Notes: generated from the letters alone by a model not told the origin. 64,000 bases of DNA from Paractinoplanes toevensis (GCF_018332695.1 NZ_BOQN01000118.1:1-64000), one strand, 5' to 3'. Positions 27,934 through 36,622 are shown, counted from the stretch's first letter. Made by a program: numbers and translations.

Positions 27934-27970
27934 AAACCTACAACGTAGGTGAAGCACTATTCGATGGTGC
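27934..27970. promoter_or_regulatory. Two inverted repeats in the LysR/EamA divergent gap
   Basis: ACCTAC-AAC-GTAGGT (27934-27948) and AAGCAC-N9-GTGCTT (27950-27970) are both perfect 6-bp dyads placed side by side. The spacer of the second fits the 15-bp T-N11-A type of LysR recognition site in general layout. They probably are the autoregulatory and activation sites of the LysR protein. Confidence 0.6.
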
Positions 27971-27999
27971 TTAACGGTTTTTCAGCGCATTTTTAGGCG

Positions 28000-28881
28000 A
28001 TGAAACCGAGAGACATCGCTCTGGCGGTCGCCGTCATGGCGATCTGGGGCGTCAACTTCGTCGCCATCGAGAAGGGCCTCGACCACTTCCCGCCGCTGCT
28101 GTTCAACGCCCTGCGCTTCACCCTCGCCGCGTTCCCGGCGCTGTTCTTCGTCGGCCGCCCGCAGGTGCCCTGGCGCTGGGTGCTCGCGGTCGGCCTGATC
28201 CTCGGCGTCACCAAGTTCTCGCTGCTGTTCGCGGGCATGGCAGCCGGGATGCCGGCCGGGCTCAGCTCGCTGGTCCTGCAGAGCCAGGCCGTGTTCACCG
28301 TCGTGTTCGCGGTGCTTCTGCTGCACGAACGCCCGCGCCCGGTGCAGGTCGGCGGCCTGGCCGTCGCGCTGGCCGGCGTGGCCGTGGTGGCCACCCGGAT
28401 GGGCACCAACCTCGGCGCGTTCCTGCTGATCATCGGGGCGGCCGCGGCCTGGGGCCTGTCGAACATCGCCACCCGCAAGGCGTCCCCACCCGACGCGCTG
28501 CGCTTCATGGTCTGGGCCAGCGCCGTCGCGTGCGGCCCACTCCTCGTACTCTCGCTGCTCATCGACGGCCCGGCCGCCGACCTCGCCGCGCTGCGCGCGA
28601 TCGACGGCGAAGCCGTCGGGGCCCTGGCCTATGTCGCGCTGATCTCCACCCTCGCCGGATTCGCGGGCTGGGGTTTCCTGCTCAAACGGTACGGGGCCAC
28701 GACGGTCGCCCCGTTCTCGATGCTCGTCCCCCTGTTCGGCATCTCCTCGGCCGCTCTGGTGCTCGGCGAGCGGATCCACCCCACCGACCTGATCGGCGGC
28801 GCGCTCGTGCTCGGCGGCATCCTGATCGGCCTGGCCCGGGCGCCCACGCCGAGAAGAGCGCTGGTTAGGGTGGACGCATGA
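28000..28881 (+). CDS. EamA (DMT superfamily) transporter
   Basis: This 293-residue protein contains ten membrane helices in two EamA repeats, opening with the typical [16 protein letters not shown] and with [20 protein letters not shown] at the end of repeat one; the second repeat ends [21 protein letters not shown]. Family members export amino acids, nucleosides or other metabolites. The stop overlaps the hisF ATG, so transporter and hisF are probably co-translated, an unusual insertion into the his cluster. The closest experimentally known type is the YdcZ/EamA cysteine and O-acetylserine exporters, but substrate cannot be told. Confidence 0.9.
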   Translation: MKPRDIALAVAVMAIWGVNFVAIEKGLDHFPPLLFNALRFTLAAFPALFFVGRPQVPWRWVLAVGLILGVTKFSLLFAGMAAGMPAGLSSLVLQSQAVFTVVFAVLLLHERPRPVQVGGLAVALAGVAVVATRMGTNLGAFLLIIGAAAAWGLSNIATRKASPPDALRFMVWASAVACGPLLVLSLLIDGPAADLAALRAIDGEAVGALAYVALISTLAGFAGWGFLLKRYGATTVAPFSMLVPLFGISSAALVLGERIHPTDLIGGALVLGGILIGLARAPTPRRALVRVDA

Positions 28882-29639
28882 CGGTGGCGGTGCGGGTTAT
28901 CCCTTGTCTTGACGTGGACGCCGGGCGGGTGGTCAAGGGGGTCAACTTCGTCGACCTGCGCGATGCCGGGGACCCGGTCGAGCTGGCCGCCGCCTATGAC
29001 GCGGCCGGGGCCGACGAGCTCACCTTTCTCGACGTGACCGCCTCCTCCGACGACCGCGGCACCATGCTCGACGTGGTGCGGCGCACGGCGGAGAGCGTGT
29101 TCATCCCGCTCACCGTGGGCGGCGGGGTCCGCTCGGTGGAGAACGTCGACGTGCTGTTGCGGGCCGGCGCCGACAAGGTGGGGGTCAACACCGCGGCGAT
29201 CAACCGGCCGGCGCTGATCTCGGAGATCGCCGAGCGGTTCGGCAACCAGGTGCTGGTGCTGTCGCTCGACGTGCGGCGCTCGGCCGATCAGCCCAGCGGG
29301 TGGGAGGTCACCACGCACGGCGGGCGGCGCAGCGCCGGCCTCGACGCGATCGAGTGGGCCCGCACGGTCGCCGAGCTGGGCGCGGGGGAGATCCTGCTCA
29401 ACTCGATGGACGCCGACGGCACCAAGGCCGGCTTCGACCTCGACCTGATCACGGCGGTGCGGGCGGTGGTCGACATCCCGGTGATCGCCAGTGGCGGGGC
29501 GGGCGCGGTGGAGCACTTCCCACCGGCCGTGGCCGCCGGGGCCGACGCCGTGCTGGCGGCGAGCGTCTTCCACTTCGGAGACCTCAGCATCGGCCAGGTC
29601 AAGGACACCCTGCGGGCAGCCGGCAACCCGGTGCGCTAG
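28878..29639 (+). CDS. hisF: Imidazole glycerol phosphate synthase, cyclase subunit
   Basis: HisF uses ammonia from HisH to form imidazole glycerol phosphate and AICAR. The 253-residue TIM barrel has [18 protein letters not shown] with catalytic Asp11, [23 protein letters not shown], and the second catalytic Asp in [15 protein letters not shown]; the [11 protein letters not shown] loop binds phosphate. ATG at 28878 overlaps the EamA stop. It is the last his gene before an accessory stretch; hisI follows only at 50.8 kb. Confidence 0.96.
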   Translation: MTVAVRVIPCLDVDAGRVVKGVNFVDLRDAGDPVELAAAYDAAGADELTFLDVTASSDDRGTMLDVVRRTAESVFIPLTVGGGVRSVENVDVLLRAGADKVGVNTAAINRPALISEIAERFGNQVLVLSLDVRRSADQPSGWEVTTHGGRRSAGLDAIEWARTVAELGAGEILLNSMDADGTKAGFDLDLITAVRAVVDIPVIASGGAGAVEHFPPAVAAGADAVLAASVFHFGDLSIGQVKDTLRAAGNPVR

Positions 29640-29658
29640 CGACCGTTGGTCTCTAGCG
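29634..29658. terminator. Hairpin spanning the hisF stop and the convergent gene's stop
   Basis: CGCTAG-C-GACC-GTT-GGTC-T-CTAGCG folds into a stem of ten pairs with one mismatch and a 3-nt loop. The left arm contains the hisF TAG (29637-29639) and the right arm contains the TAG of the opposite gene (29655-29653). It would act in both directions, without a U-tract. Confidence 0.5.
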
Positions 29659-30081
29659 GCCGTCGGCCAGGCGGAGCGAATATTCGCGTACGGCGGTGGC
29701 GTAGGTCTGTTCGTCCAGCGCCCAGTCCGAGTCGCCGGGGCGGGTGGCCCTGTTGAGCTGGGCCTGCAGGGTCATCACCGCGGAGGACAGGCCGCTGAAC
29801 GGGCGGGTGCGCCACAGCTGCTCACCGCTCGGGGCGACCTCGATGATGTCGTCCTCGACCACGATCAGGCCGGCCCCGGCCAGGCGGCGCAGTGACTCCT
29901 GCAGCTCGTCGCGGCTCGGCACGGCGTGGTGCAGGAAGTCGGCGGCGGCCAGCAGGTCGGCCAGGCTGGCGCCGGTCACCGGCAGGGCGGCGTGCAGGGC
30001 CCGGTCGCGCTCGAGGCGCTCGGCGATGACCGCGGACACGAAGATCCAAGCGTCGTTCCACTGCCAGCCGCCAGCCCCCAT
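29653..30081 (-). CDS. Hypothetical protein with winged-helix-like features
   Basis: The function is unknown. From ATG at 30081 the product has 142 residues. The central part (residues 40-90) looks like a small winged helix, with VTGASLADLLAAADFLHHAVPSRDELQESLRRLAGAGLIVVEDDIIEVAP resembling a helix-turn-helix plus a beta wing. The N-terminus MGAGGWQWNDAWIFVSAVI is hydrophobic but short. The C-terminal 50 residues (RPFSGLSSAVMTLQAQL) look helical. An in-frame upstream start would lengthen it by 19 residues with little codon bias, so the inner ATG is preferred. It is convergent with hisF. Confidence 0.6.
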   Translation of the reverse strand: MGAGGWQWNDAWIFVSAVIAERLERDRALHAALPVTGASLADLLAAADFLHHAVPSRDELQESLRRLAGAGLIVVEDDIIEVAPSGEQLWRTRPFSGLSSAVMTLQAQLNRATRPGDSDWALDEQTYATAVREYSLRLADGR

Positions 30082-30147
30082 GTCGCAATGATGCCGCGCG
30101 ACGGGCCTGCCCGGAAGAAAATGTGTCCGGATGATCACCGAGGTGTG

Positions 30148-30786
30148 TCAGTCCACAGAGGTCAGTTTCGGTTCCCGGGCGGGTGCGACGGTGCACAGCG
30201 GCAGGAAGAGGTGCACGAGCGGGCCGATGGCCAGGGCATATGCCACCGTGCCGATGCCGACCGTGCCGCCGAGCAGAAACCCGACACCGAGGACGGTCAG
30301 CTCGATCGCGGTGCGGACCAGGCGGATCGACAGTTTGGGGAAGCGGCCCACGATTCCGGTCATCAGGCCGTCGCGCGGGCCGGGGCCGAAGTTGCTGCCG
30401 ATGTAGAGGCCGGTTGCCAGGCCGTTGAGCAGGATGCCGCCGACCAGGTAGCCGATCCGGGCGGGGATGCCGTGTCCGGCCGGGAGCACGGCCAGCGCGC
30501 CGTCGACCGCGAAACCGACGACGAACAGGTTGGCGATCGTTCCGATGCCGGGCTTCTGCCGGAGCGGGATCCACAGCAGCAGGATCGGCACGCCGAGCAG
30601 GATCACCACCCAGCCGAAGCTGATGCCGGTCGCCTTGGACAGGCCCTGGTGGAACACGTCCCAGGGGTTGAGACCGAGACCGGACTCCACCATGAAGGCC
30701 ATGCTCACCCCGTAGAGCACCAGGCCGGTGAAGAGTTGGGCCAGGCGTCGGGTGAGACGACGATCTCCGTTGCCAGTTGCGGTCAT
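30148..30786 (-). CDS. YczE family membrane protein
   Basis: This 212-residue protein has five to six membrane segments and the YczE/YitT-family pattern GVSMAFMVESGLGLNPWDVFHQGLS, then IGSNFGPGPRDGLMTGI. It is divergent from a MocR-type regulator, matching the well-known YczE-YczR pair of Gram-positive bacteria; YczE was linked to surfactin production in Bacillus, but its activity is unsettled. ATG at 30786 is chosen over an in-frame TTG 21 bp upstream. The shared gap carries repeated GCCAATT boxes. Confidence 0.85.
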   Translation of the reverse strand: MTATGNGDRRLTRRLAQLFTGLVLYGVSMAFMVESGLGLNPWDVFHQGLSKATGISFGWVVILLGVPILLLWIPLRQKPGIGTIANLFVVGFAVDGALAVLPAGHGIPARIGYLVGGILLNGLATGLYIGSNFGPGPRDGLMTGIVGRFPKLSIRLVRTAIELTVLGVGFLLGGTVGIGTVAYALAIGPLVHLFLPLCTVAPAREPKLTSVD

Positions 30787-30801
30787 GAGTGCCACTCTGA
30801 A

Positions 30802-30831
30802 GGCCAATTGGCCCGGGCTGAAGAGCCAATT
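30802..30831. promoter_or_regulatory. Repeated GCCAATT boxes between yczE and the MocR gene
   Basis: GCCAATT occurs at 30803-30809 and 30825-30831 in the same direction, exactly 22 bp apart, the two-turn spacing typical of MocR dimer sites. The first copy lies in the perfect palindrome GGCCAATTGGCC (30802-30813). It is probably the operator of the adjacent regulator. Confidence 0.6.
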
Positions 30832-30845
30832 TCTGGGAGGTGGCT

Positions 30846-32303
30846 GTGACGAGCACGGTACGAGGCGCGCAACTGGCCCGCCTGCTCGGTCAGTGGCACT
30901 CCCTGCCCGGCCGCCACCGCAGTCCGGACTACGTCGCCCTGGCCGCCGCCGTGCGCGGTCTGCTCTCCGACGGGCGGCTGCCGCTCGGCATCCGGCTGCC
31001 GGCCGAGCGGGAACTCGCCGAGGCCCTCGCGGTCAGCCGCACCACGGTCAGCGCCGCGTACCGGACGCTCCGGGAGAGCGGCCACCTCACCAGCCGACGT
31101 GGCGCCGGCAGCTGGACCACCCTGCCGAGCGGGCACCGGGTGGCCACCTCCGGCCTGTGGGCGGCCGGCGACGACCGCGACGTCATCGACCTGGGCGTGG
31201 CCGCCCACCGGGCACCCGACGAGCTGCTCGGCGCGGCGCAGGCCGCCGTCAACGACGATCTGCCGCGCTACCTGGGCAGCGCCGGTTACCACCCGACCGG
31301 GCTGGTCGAGCTGCGCGAGGCGGTCGCGGCCGGCTACACCGCCCGCGGCGTCGCCACCAGCGCCGAGCAGATCCTCATCACCGCCGGCACCCAGCAGGCC
31401 CTCGACCTGGTGCTGCGGCTGTCCGTGCCGGCCGGGTCGCCGGTGCTGGTCGAGGCGCCCACCTACCCGAACGCGCTCGCCGCCCTCTCCGCCCGGCGGG
31501 CCCGGATCAGCACCCACGGCCTCGACACGGCCACCGGCTGGGACGCCGAGATGCTGCTGGGCGCGCTGCGGCAGGGCCGGCCGCGCTGCGCGTACGTGAT
31601 CCCGGAGTTCCACAACCCCACCGGTCACCTGATGGACGCCGGCCTGCGCGAGCGCCTGGTCGCCACCGCGCACACGGCCGGCACCGAGCTGATCGTCGAC
31701 GAGTCGTTCGTGGACCTCCAGCTCGACGGCGACGAGATGCCGCCGCCGGTCGCGGTCTTCGACCGGCACTCCCGGGTGGTGTCGATCGGCGGGATGAGCA
31801 AGGCGTACTGGGGTGGCCTGCGGATCGGGTGGGTGCGGGCGTCGGCGCCGCTCGTGCAGCGGCTCGCCGCCATCCGGGTCGGGGTCGACATGGCCAGCCC
31901 GGTGCTGGAACAGCTGGTCGGGGTGCGCCTGCTCGACCAGTCCGAGCGGATCGTCGCGGCCCGCCGGGTCGAGCTGCGGGCGCGGCGGGACGCGTTGATC
32001 GCGGCGCTGCGCGAGCACCTGCCCGAGTGGACCTTCACGGTGCCGGGCGGCGGGGTGATGCTCTGGGCCGAGCTGGACGGGCCGATCTCCAGCGCCCTGG
32101 CCCGGGCGGCCGAGGACGTCGACGTGCGGCTCGCGCCGGGCCCGCGGTTCGGCCTCGACGGCACCCTCGAACGATTCCTGCGGCTGCCGTTCACGCTGCC
32201 CGAGAGCGTGCTGGTCGACGCGGTCAAGCGGATCGCCTCGGTCCGCTACGACCTGGACCGGGGGATCCGCCCGTCCTGGCGGAGCCCCGCGGTCATCGCC
32301 TGA
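30846..32303 (+). CDS. MocR/YczR-type regulator (GntR HTH plus aminotransferase-like domain)
   Basis: The 485-residue protein has an N-terminal GntR winged helix (about residues 20-95, RLPAERELAEALAVSRTTVSAAYRTLRE) joined by a linker to a class I aminotransferase fold. The PLP region is present, with VIPEFHNPTGHLMD, ELIVDESFVDL and the lysine in SIGGMSKAYWGGLRIGW. MocR proteins sense PLP or an amine and regulate nearby genes. GGGAGG at 30835-30840 lies 5 nt before GTG at 30846, so this start is preferred to GTG at 30840. It is divergent from the YczE gene, its likely target. It ends 8 bp from the convergent ABC transporter gene. Confidence 0.92.
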   Translation: MTSTVRGAQLARLLGQWHSLPGRHRSPDYVALAAAVRGLLSDGRLPLGIRLPAERELAEALAVSRTTVSAAYRTLRESGHLTSRRGAGSWTTLPSGHRVATSGLWAAGDDRDVIDLGVAAHRAPDELLGAAQAAVNDDLPRYLGSAGYHPTGLVELREAVAAGYTARGVATSAEQILITAGTQQALDLVLRLSVPAGSPVLVEAPTYPNALAALSARRARISTHGLDTATGWDAEMLLGALRQGRPRCAYVIPEFHNPTGHLMDAGLRERLVATAHTAGTELIVDESFVDLQLDGDEMPPPVAVFDRHSRVVSIGGMSKAYWGGLRIGWVRASAPLVQRLAAIRVGVDMASPVLEQLVGVRLLDQSERIVAARRVELRARRDALIAALREHLPEWTFTVPGGGVMLWAELDGPISSALARAAEDVDVRLAPGPRFGLDGTLERFLRLPFTLPESVLVDAVKRIASVRYDLDRGIRPSWRSPAVIA

Positions 32304-32310
32304 CGAAACC

Positions 32311-34068
32311 TCAGCGGGTCTGCTCCAGCCACGAGGCGTAGAGCTTGGCGTAGATCGAACCCTCCTCGGCCACCAGCGCCGCGTGCGGGCCACGCTGCAC
32401 CACCCGGCCGGCGTCCACCACGATCACCTCGTCGGCGGACTGGGCGGTGGAGAGACGGTGCGCGATCGCCACCGTGGTGCGGCCCCGGGTCACGGTGTCC
32501 AGGGCCCGCTGCAACCGGACCTCGGTGGCCGGGTCGACGGCGCTGGTCGCCTCGTCCAGCACGAGCAGGTCAGGATCGGCGACGTAGGCGCGTACGAGAG
32601 CAACCAGCTGTCGCTCGCCCACGCTGAGCGCCTCGCCGCGCTCGCCCACCGGGGTGTCCAGGCCGGCCGGCAGGCCGTCGGCCCAGTCGGCCAGGCCGAG
32701 TTCGGTGAAGGCCGCCCGGAGGTCGGCGTCGGTCAGCGCCGGCGCGGCGAACCGGATGTTCTCCGCGACGGTGGCGTCGAAGAGGAAGCCGTCCTGCGGG
32801 ACCATCACCACCCGCGAGCGCAGCGACGAGAACCGCACCGAGGTCAGCGGCGTGCCGGAGAGCAGGACCTCGCCGGACGCCGGATCCATGAGCCGGGTCA
32901 GCAGCTTCGCGAACGTGGTTTTGCCGCTGCCGGTCTCGCCGACCACCGCGTACTTCCGCCGGGCGGCGAGGTCGAGATCGACGTCGGCCAGGACGATCGG
33001 ACCGCCCGGGTAGCGGAACGAGACGTCGCCGAACCGCACCGACAGCGGGCCCGGCGGCAGGTCGACGCCCTCGTCGTCGGGGTCGGCGACGTCCGGGTCC
33101 AGATCGAGCACGTCCAGCACCCGCCGCCAGCCGGCCACCGCGTTCTGCGCCTCGTTGAGCATGTCGGTGGCGATCTGGACCGGCTGGATGAACAGGGTGA
33201 CCAGGAACAGGAACGCCGTCAGCTCACCCACGCTCAGCCCGCCGCCGACGCCCAGCAGGGTGCCGATCACGACCACCGCGGCCAGCGCCAGACCGGCCCC
33301 GATCTCACCGGACGAGAAGCTGGTCACGCTGGTACGCAGGGCTCGTTGCTGGGCTACCCGCAGGCGTTCGATCGAGGTGTCCAGGCGCTGCTCGGTGCGG
33401 CCGCCCACGCCGTACGCCCGGATGACCATGGCCCCGACGACGCTTTCGGCGACCGCGCCCAGCATGACGCCGGTCCGCTCGCGGACCGAGCGGTAAACGG
33501 CGCCGAGCCGTTTCTGGAAGAGCCGGATGATGACGACCGAAGGGCCGAAGGCGAGGAGTACGACGAGGGTGAGCTGCCACGAGTAGATGAACATGACCAG
33601 CGTCGACACCAGCAGCTGACCGGCCGAGAGCAGCAGTTGCACGCCACCGAACTGGAGGAACTGGGAGATCTGGTCGACGTCGCTGGTCACCCGGGACACC
33701 ATCGAGCCGCGCCGCTCGGACTGCTGGTGCAGCATCGACAGGTCGTGGATGTGCCGGAACGTGCGCGAGCGCAGGGCGCCGAGCGCGGTCTCGGAGACGG
33801 TGAACAGCCGCCGGGTCATCAGGTAACCGGCGATCGTGGAGATCACCAGGGCGACGAAGGTGAACGCCACGACCTCGACGACGAAGCCCAGGTCGGGGCC
33901 GTCGGCGCCGCGGATGCCGTGGTCGATGCCCTGTTGCACGGCGATCGGGACGGCGACCCGGCCGCCCATCTGCACGAGGGCGAGCGCGATGGTGCCGGCC
34001 AGGCCGGGGCGCAGCTCGGGGGAGAGGGCGATGCCCCGGCGGACGGTGGCGAGCGTTCCGTCACTCAT
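32311..34068 (-). CDS. ABC exporter half-transporter, catalytic-site subunit
   Basis: This 585-residue half-transporter has six membrane helices (residues 20-320) followed by an ATPase domain. Walker A is GETGSGKTT, Walker B is LLVLDEATSAVD with the catalytic Glu intact, and the signature is LSVGE rather than LSGGQ. With its upstream partner it forms a heterodimer in which one ATP site is degenerate: the non-canonical signature here pairs with the Asp-variant Walker B of the partner. Its start overlaps the partner's stop by 4 bp. The substrate is unknown; drugs, lipids or peptides are possible for this class. Confidence 0.92.
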   Translation of the reverse strand: MSDGTLATVRRGIALSPELRPGLAGTIALALVQMGGRVAVPIAVQQGIDHGIRGADGPDLGFVVEVVAFTFVALVISTIAGYLMTRRLFTVSETALGALRSRTFRHIHDLSMLHQQSERRGSMVSRVTSDVDQISQFLQFGGVQLLLSAGQLLVSTLVMFIYSWQLTLVVLLAFGPSVVIIRLFQKRLGAVYRSVRERTGVMLGAVAESVVGAMVIRAYGVGGRTEQRLDTSIERLRVAQQRALRTSVTSFSSGEIGAGLALAAVVVIGTLLGVGGGLSVGELTAFLFLVTLFIQPVQIATDMLNEAQNAVAGWRRVLDVLDLDPDVADPDDEGVDLPPGPLSVRFGDVSFRYPGGPIVLADVDLDLAARRKYAVVGETGSGKTTFAKLLTRLMDPASGEVLLSGTPLTSVRFSSLRSRVVMVPQDGFLFDATVAENIRFAAPALTDADLRAAFTELGLADWADGLPAGLDTPVGERGEALSVGERQLVALVRAYVADPDLLVLDEATSAVDPATEVRLQRALDTVTRGRTTVAIAHRLSTAQSADEVIVVDAGRVVQRGPHAALVAEEGSIYAKLYASWLEQTR

Positions 34069-35846
34069 GCTTCCACCCGCTCCGATTTTTCGTACGCCGT
34101 CACCAGGTCGGCGTAGCCCTGGTTGGTGGCGAGCAACTCGGCGTGCGTGCCGGTGGCCACCACCTTGCCCTGCTCCAGGTAGACGACCTGGTCGGCGAGC
34201 GCGATCGTGGCCCGGCGGTAGGCGACCACCAGGATCGACGCGCCGGCGTCGCCGGAGCGCAGCGCGGCCAGGATGTCGGCCTCGACGCGCGGGTCGACGG
34301 CGCTGGTGGCGTCGTCCAGGACCAGCAGGCGGGGACGGCCGGCCAGGGCGCGGGCCAGGGTGATGCGCTGGCGCTGGCCGCCGGAGAGCGAGGTGCCGCG
34401 CTCGCCGACCGCGGTGTCCAGGCCGTCGGGCAGTTTCTCGACGAAGCCTTCGGCCTGGGCCAGGCGCAGCGCCGACCAGGCGTCGGCGTCGGTCAGGCCG
34501 TCCCGGTCGAGGGTGACGTTGCCGCGCACGGTGTCGTCGAAGACGAACGGGATCTGCGGGACGACGGCGGCGGTCCGGGCCAGCGCGGCCTCGGTCAGGT
34601 CGCGTGACTCGACGCCGTCGATCGTGATGGTGCCGTCGGCCGGGTCGACCAGCCGGATCGCGAGGGAGGCGATGGTCGATTTGCCCGAGCCGGTCGGCCC
34701 GACCAGGGCGACGGTCTTGCCGGCCGGCACCTCGAAGGAGACGTCGTGCAGAACGAGCGGGCCGTCGTCGTAGCGGAAGCCGACGTGCTCGAAGGCCAGC
34801 GCCGCCGGGCCGCCGCTGCCAAGATCACGGTCGCCGTAGTGCAGATCGCCGGTAGCCGACAGAACGGCCTGCACGCGTTCCCAGCCGGCCACGCTGCGGG
34901 GCAGCTCGGCGACGACCCAGCCGATCGCCCGCACCGGGAAAGCCAGCACGGTGAACAGGAACGACACCGTGACCAGCTCGGCGACGCTGATCGCGCCGTT
35001 CTGCAGGCGCCAGGCACCGAGCAGCAGCACGGCCAGGGTGCCGACGCTGGGCAGGCTGTCCATCACCGGGTCGAACAGGCCGCGCAGCCGGCCCACCGAG
35101 ATGAGCGCGTCACGCAGCTCCGACACGATGACGCCGAACCGCTGCGACTCGTCCTCCTCGCGGCCCATCGTCTTGACCACGAGCGCGCCGTCGAAGCTCT
35201 CGTGCGCCACCGCGCTGACCCGGGCCCGCATCTGCTGGGCCCGGATCTGCCGGGGCGACATGTACCGGGAGTAGATGACGTTGAGACCGAACAGGGTGGG
35301 GAACAGCGCCACGCCGACCAGGGCCAGCACCCAGTCGGTGAGGAACAGCACCAGCACCGCCGCGAACACCATGACGATCGTGCCGACCGCGAACGGCAGT
35401 GGCGCGATCGGCACGAACGCGGCCTCGACGTCCGAGTTCGCGTTGGACAGCAGGGTGCCGGTGGCGTGCTTCTGGTGCCAGGACGGCGGCAGCGACAGGT
35501 AGCGGCGGGTCACCGCGCGGCGGTAGCGGGCCTGGAGCCGGAACTGCATGTAGCCGGCGCCGAGCCGGCGGCCGAAGACCCCGGCGACCCGCAGCGCGCT
35601 GATGCCGAGGAAGGCGGCGGCGACCAGCGCGAGCGAGCCGGTGGTGGCACGATGGTCGGCGAAGGCGGGCACCACGACATCGCCGATGACGGCGCCCACG
35701 ACGTACGAGTTCGCGATGATCAGCAGGCCGAACAGACTGCTGCCGACCACCCCGATCGTGAACAGTCGCGGCTCGGTCCGGATCGCCTGCCCGAGCACCC
35801 GCAGTCCCCGTCCCAGCACGTCGCGGCTGGCCCTGCTGTGGCTCAT
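34065..35846 (-). CDS. ABC exporter half-transporter with degenerate Walker B
   Basis: This 593-residue protein is the first gene of a two-gene exporter operon. Six membrane helices (about residues 25-330) precede the ATPase domain. Walker A is GPTGSGKST, the signature is canonical LSGGQRQR, and Walker B reads RLLVLDDATSAVD, with Asp in place of the catalytic Glu. This is the pattern of the non-hydrolysing site in heterodimeric exporters such as TM287/288. ATG at 35846 follows AGGTAGGA. A 34-bp dyad upstream is a candidate operator. Confidence 0.92.
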   Translation of the reverse strand: MSHSRASRDVLGRGLRVLGQAIRTEPRLFTIGVVGSSLFGLLIIANSYVVGAVIGDVVVPAFADHRATTGSLALVAAAFLGISALRVAGVFGRRLGAGYMQFRLQARYRRAVTRRYLSLPPSWHQKHATGTLLSNANSDVEAAFVPIAPLPFAVGTIVMVFAAVLVLFLTDWVLALVGVALFPTLFGLNVIYSRYMSPRQIRAQQMRARVSAVAHESFDGALVVKTMGREEDESQRFGVIVSELRDALISVGRLRGLFDPVMDSLPSVGTLAVLLLGAWRLQNGAISVAELVTVSFLFTVLAFPVRAIGWVVAELPRSVAGWERVQAVLSATGDLHYGDRDLGSGGPAALAFEHVGFRYDDGPLVLHDVSFEVPAGKTVALVGPTGSGKSTIASLAIRLVDPADGTITIDGVESRDLTEAALARTAAVVPQIPFVFDDTVRGNVTLDRDGLTDADAWSALRLAQAEGFVEKLPDGLDTAVGERGTSLSGGQRQRITLARALAGRPRLLVLDDATSAVDPRVEADILAALRSGDAGASILVVAYRRATIALADQVVYLEQGKVVATGTHAELLATNQGYADLVTAYEKSERVEA

Positions 35847-35858
35847 TTCCTACCTGAC

Positions 35859-35892
35859 TGGTAAGGGTTAGCCGGGGTTACCGGCCTTACCA
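35859..35892. promoter_or_regulatory. Inverted repeat upstream of the ABC exporter operon
   Basis: TGGTAAGG (35859-35866) and CCTTACCA (35885-35892) are perfect 8-bp arms around an 18-bp spacer, 13 bp before the exporter ATG. The size is right for a TetR- or MarR-type operator. No matching regulator gene is adjacent, so a distant one would be needed. Confidence 0.5.
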
Positions 35893-35919
35893 ACCCATCC
35901 TGCCGAACGGGCGCGATCG

Positions 35920-35947
35920 TTTACACATGTGACGATGTGTCTACGAT
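35920..35947 (+). promoter_or_regulatory. Leaderless promoter of the TIGR03085-like gene
   Basis: TTTACA (35920-35925), a 16-bp spacer and TACGAT (35942-35947) are followed by 7 nt and then GTG at 35955. No Shine-Dalgarno exists, so transcription should begin at the start codon. Confidence 0.6.
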
Positions 35948-35954
35948 CACGTTC

Positions 35955-36575
35955 GTGACTGCCTTTGCGAAGAGCGAGCGTCATCAACTCGCCGACCTGT
36001 TGCTGCGACTCGGCCCGGACGAGCCGACGCTGTGTGCCGGCTGGACCACCCGTGACCTCGCCGCGCACCTGGTGGTGCGGGAGCGCCGGCCCGACTCGGC
36101 CCTCGGGATGCTGGTGCCGCCGCTGAGCGGCCGGACCGAGCGCATCCGGCTGGCCAAGGCGGCCGAGCCGTTCGAGCGGATCGTCGAGCAGGTGCGCAAC
36201 CCGCCCTGGTGGAGCCCGGTGAGCAATCCGCTGACCGACGAGCTGGCCAACGCCGCCGAGTTCTTCATCCACCACGAGGACGTGCGCCGCGGCGGCGACG
36301 GCTGGGAGCCGCGTGCCCTGGGCGCGAAACACGCCGCGACGTTGTGGCGCAACGCGCGTTTTGCCGGGAAAATCGCCCTGCGTCGCGTCAAGATCCCGGC
36401 CCGGGTGATCGAGTCCGGCGGGCTCGGCGAGTTCACCGTGGGCGAGAACCCCCAGGTCACCCTCCGCGGCCCGGCCGGCGAACTGGCCCTGTTCCTGTCC
36501 GGTCGGCAACAGGCCGCCCGAGTGGAGATCGACGGGCCCGCCGAGGCCATCGAGAGGGCTCACCTGGGCCTCTGA
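35955..36575 (+). CDS. TIGR03085 family (DinB-like/maleylpyruvate isomerase fold) protein
   Basis: This protein of 206 residues matches the actinobacterial TIGR03085 group. The N-terminal helical bundle has KSERHQLADLLLRLGPDEPTLCAGWTTRDLAAHLVVRE, and a later FFIHHEDVRRG supplies two more histidines; together they may form the metal site typical of the DinB/MDMPI fold. The C-terminal part (VTLRGPAGELALFLSGRQQAARVEIDGPAEA) is the SCP2-like tail of the group. The function is unknown, perhaps mycothiol-related. GTG at 35955 is preferred to GTG at 35937 because it sits 7 nt after a -10 element. Confidence 0.85.
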   Translation: MTAFAKSERHQLADLLLRLGPDEPTLCAGWTTRDLAAHLVVRERRPDSALGMLVPPLSGRTERIRLAKAAEPFERIVEQVRNPPWWSPVSNPLTDELANAAEFFIHHEDVRRGGDGWEPRALGAKHAATLWRNARFAGKIALRRVKIPARVIESGGLGEFTVGENPQVTLRGPAGELALFLSGRQQAARVEIDGPAEAIERAHLGL

Positions 36576-36622
36576 TTGGACCAAGTGACTGCGACCGAAT
36601 TGGCCCAAACGGCGAGCCAATC
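36576..36622. promoter_or_regulatory. TTGGnCCAA repeats upstream of the permease gene
   Basis: TTGGACCAA (36576-36584) and TTGGCCCAA (36600-36608) are 24 bp apart in direct order, followed by an inverted GCCAATC (36616-36622). The AATTGGC/GCCAAT core is the same as in the yczE/MocR gap, so a MocR-type regulator may act here. Confidence 0.5.
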
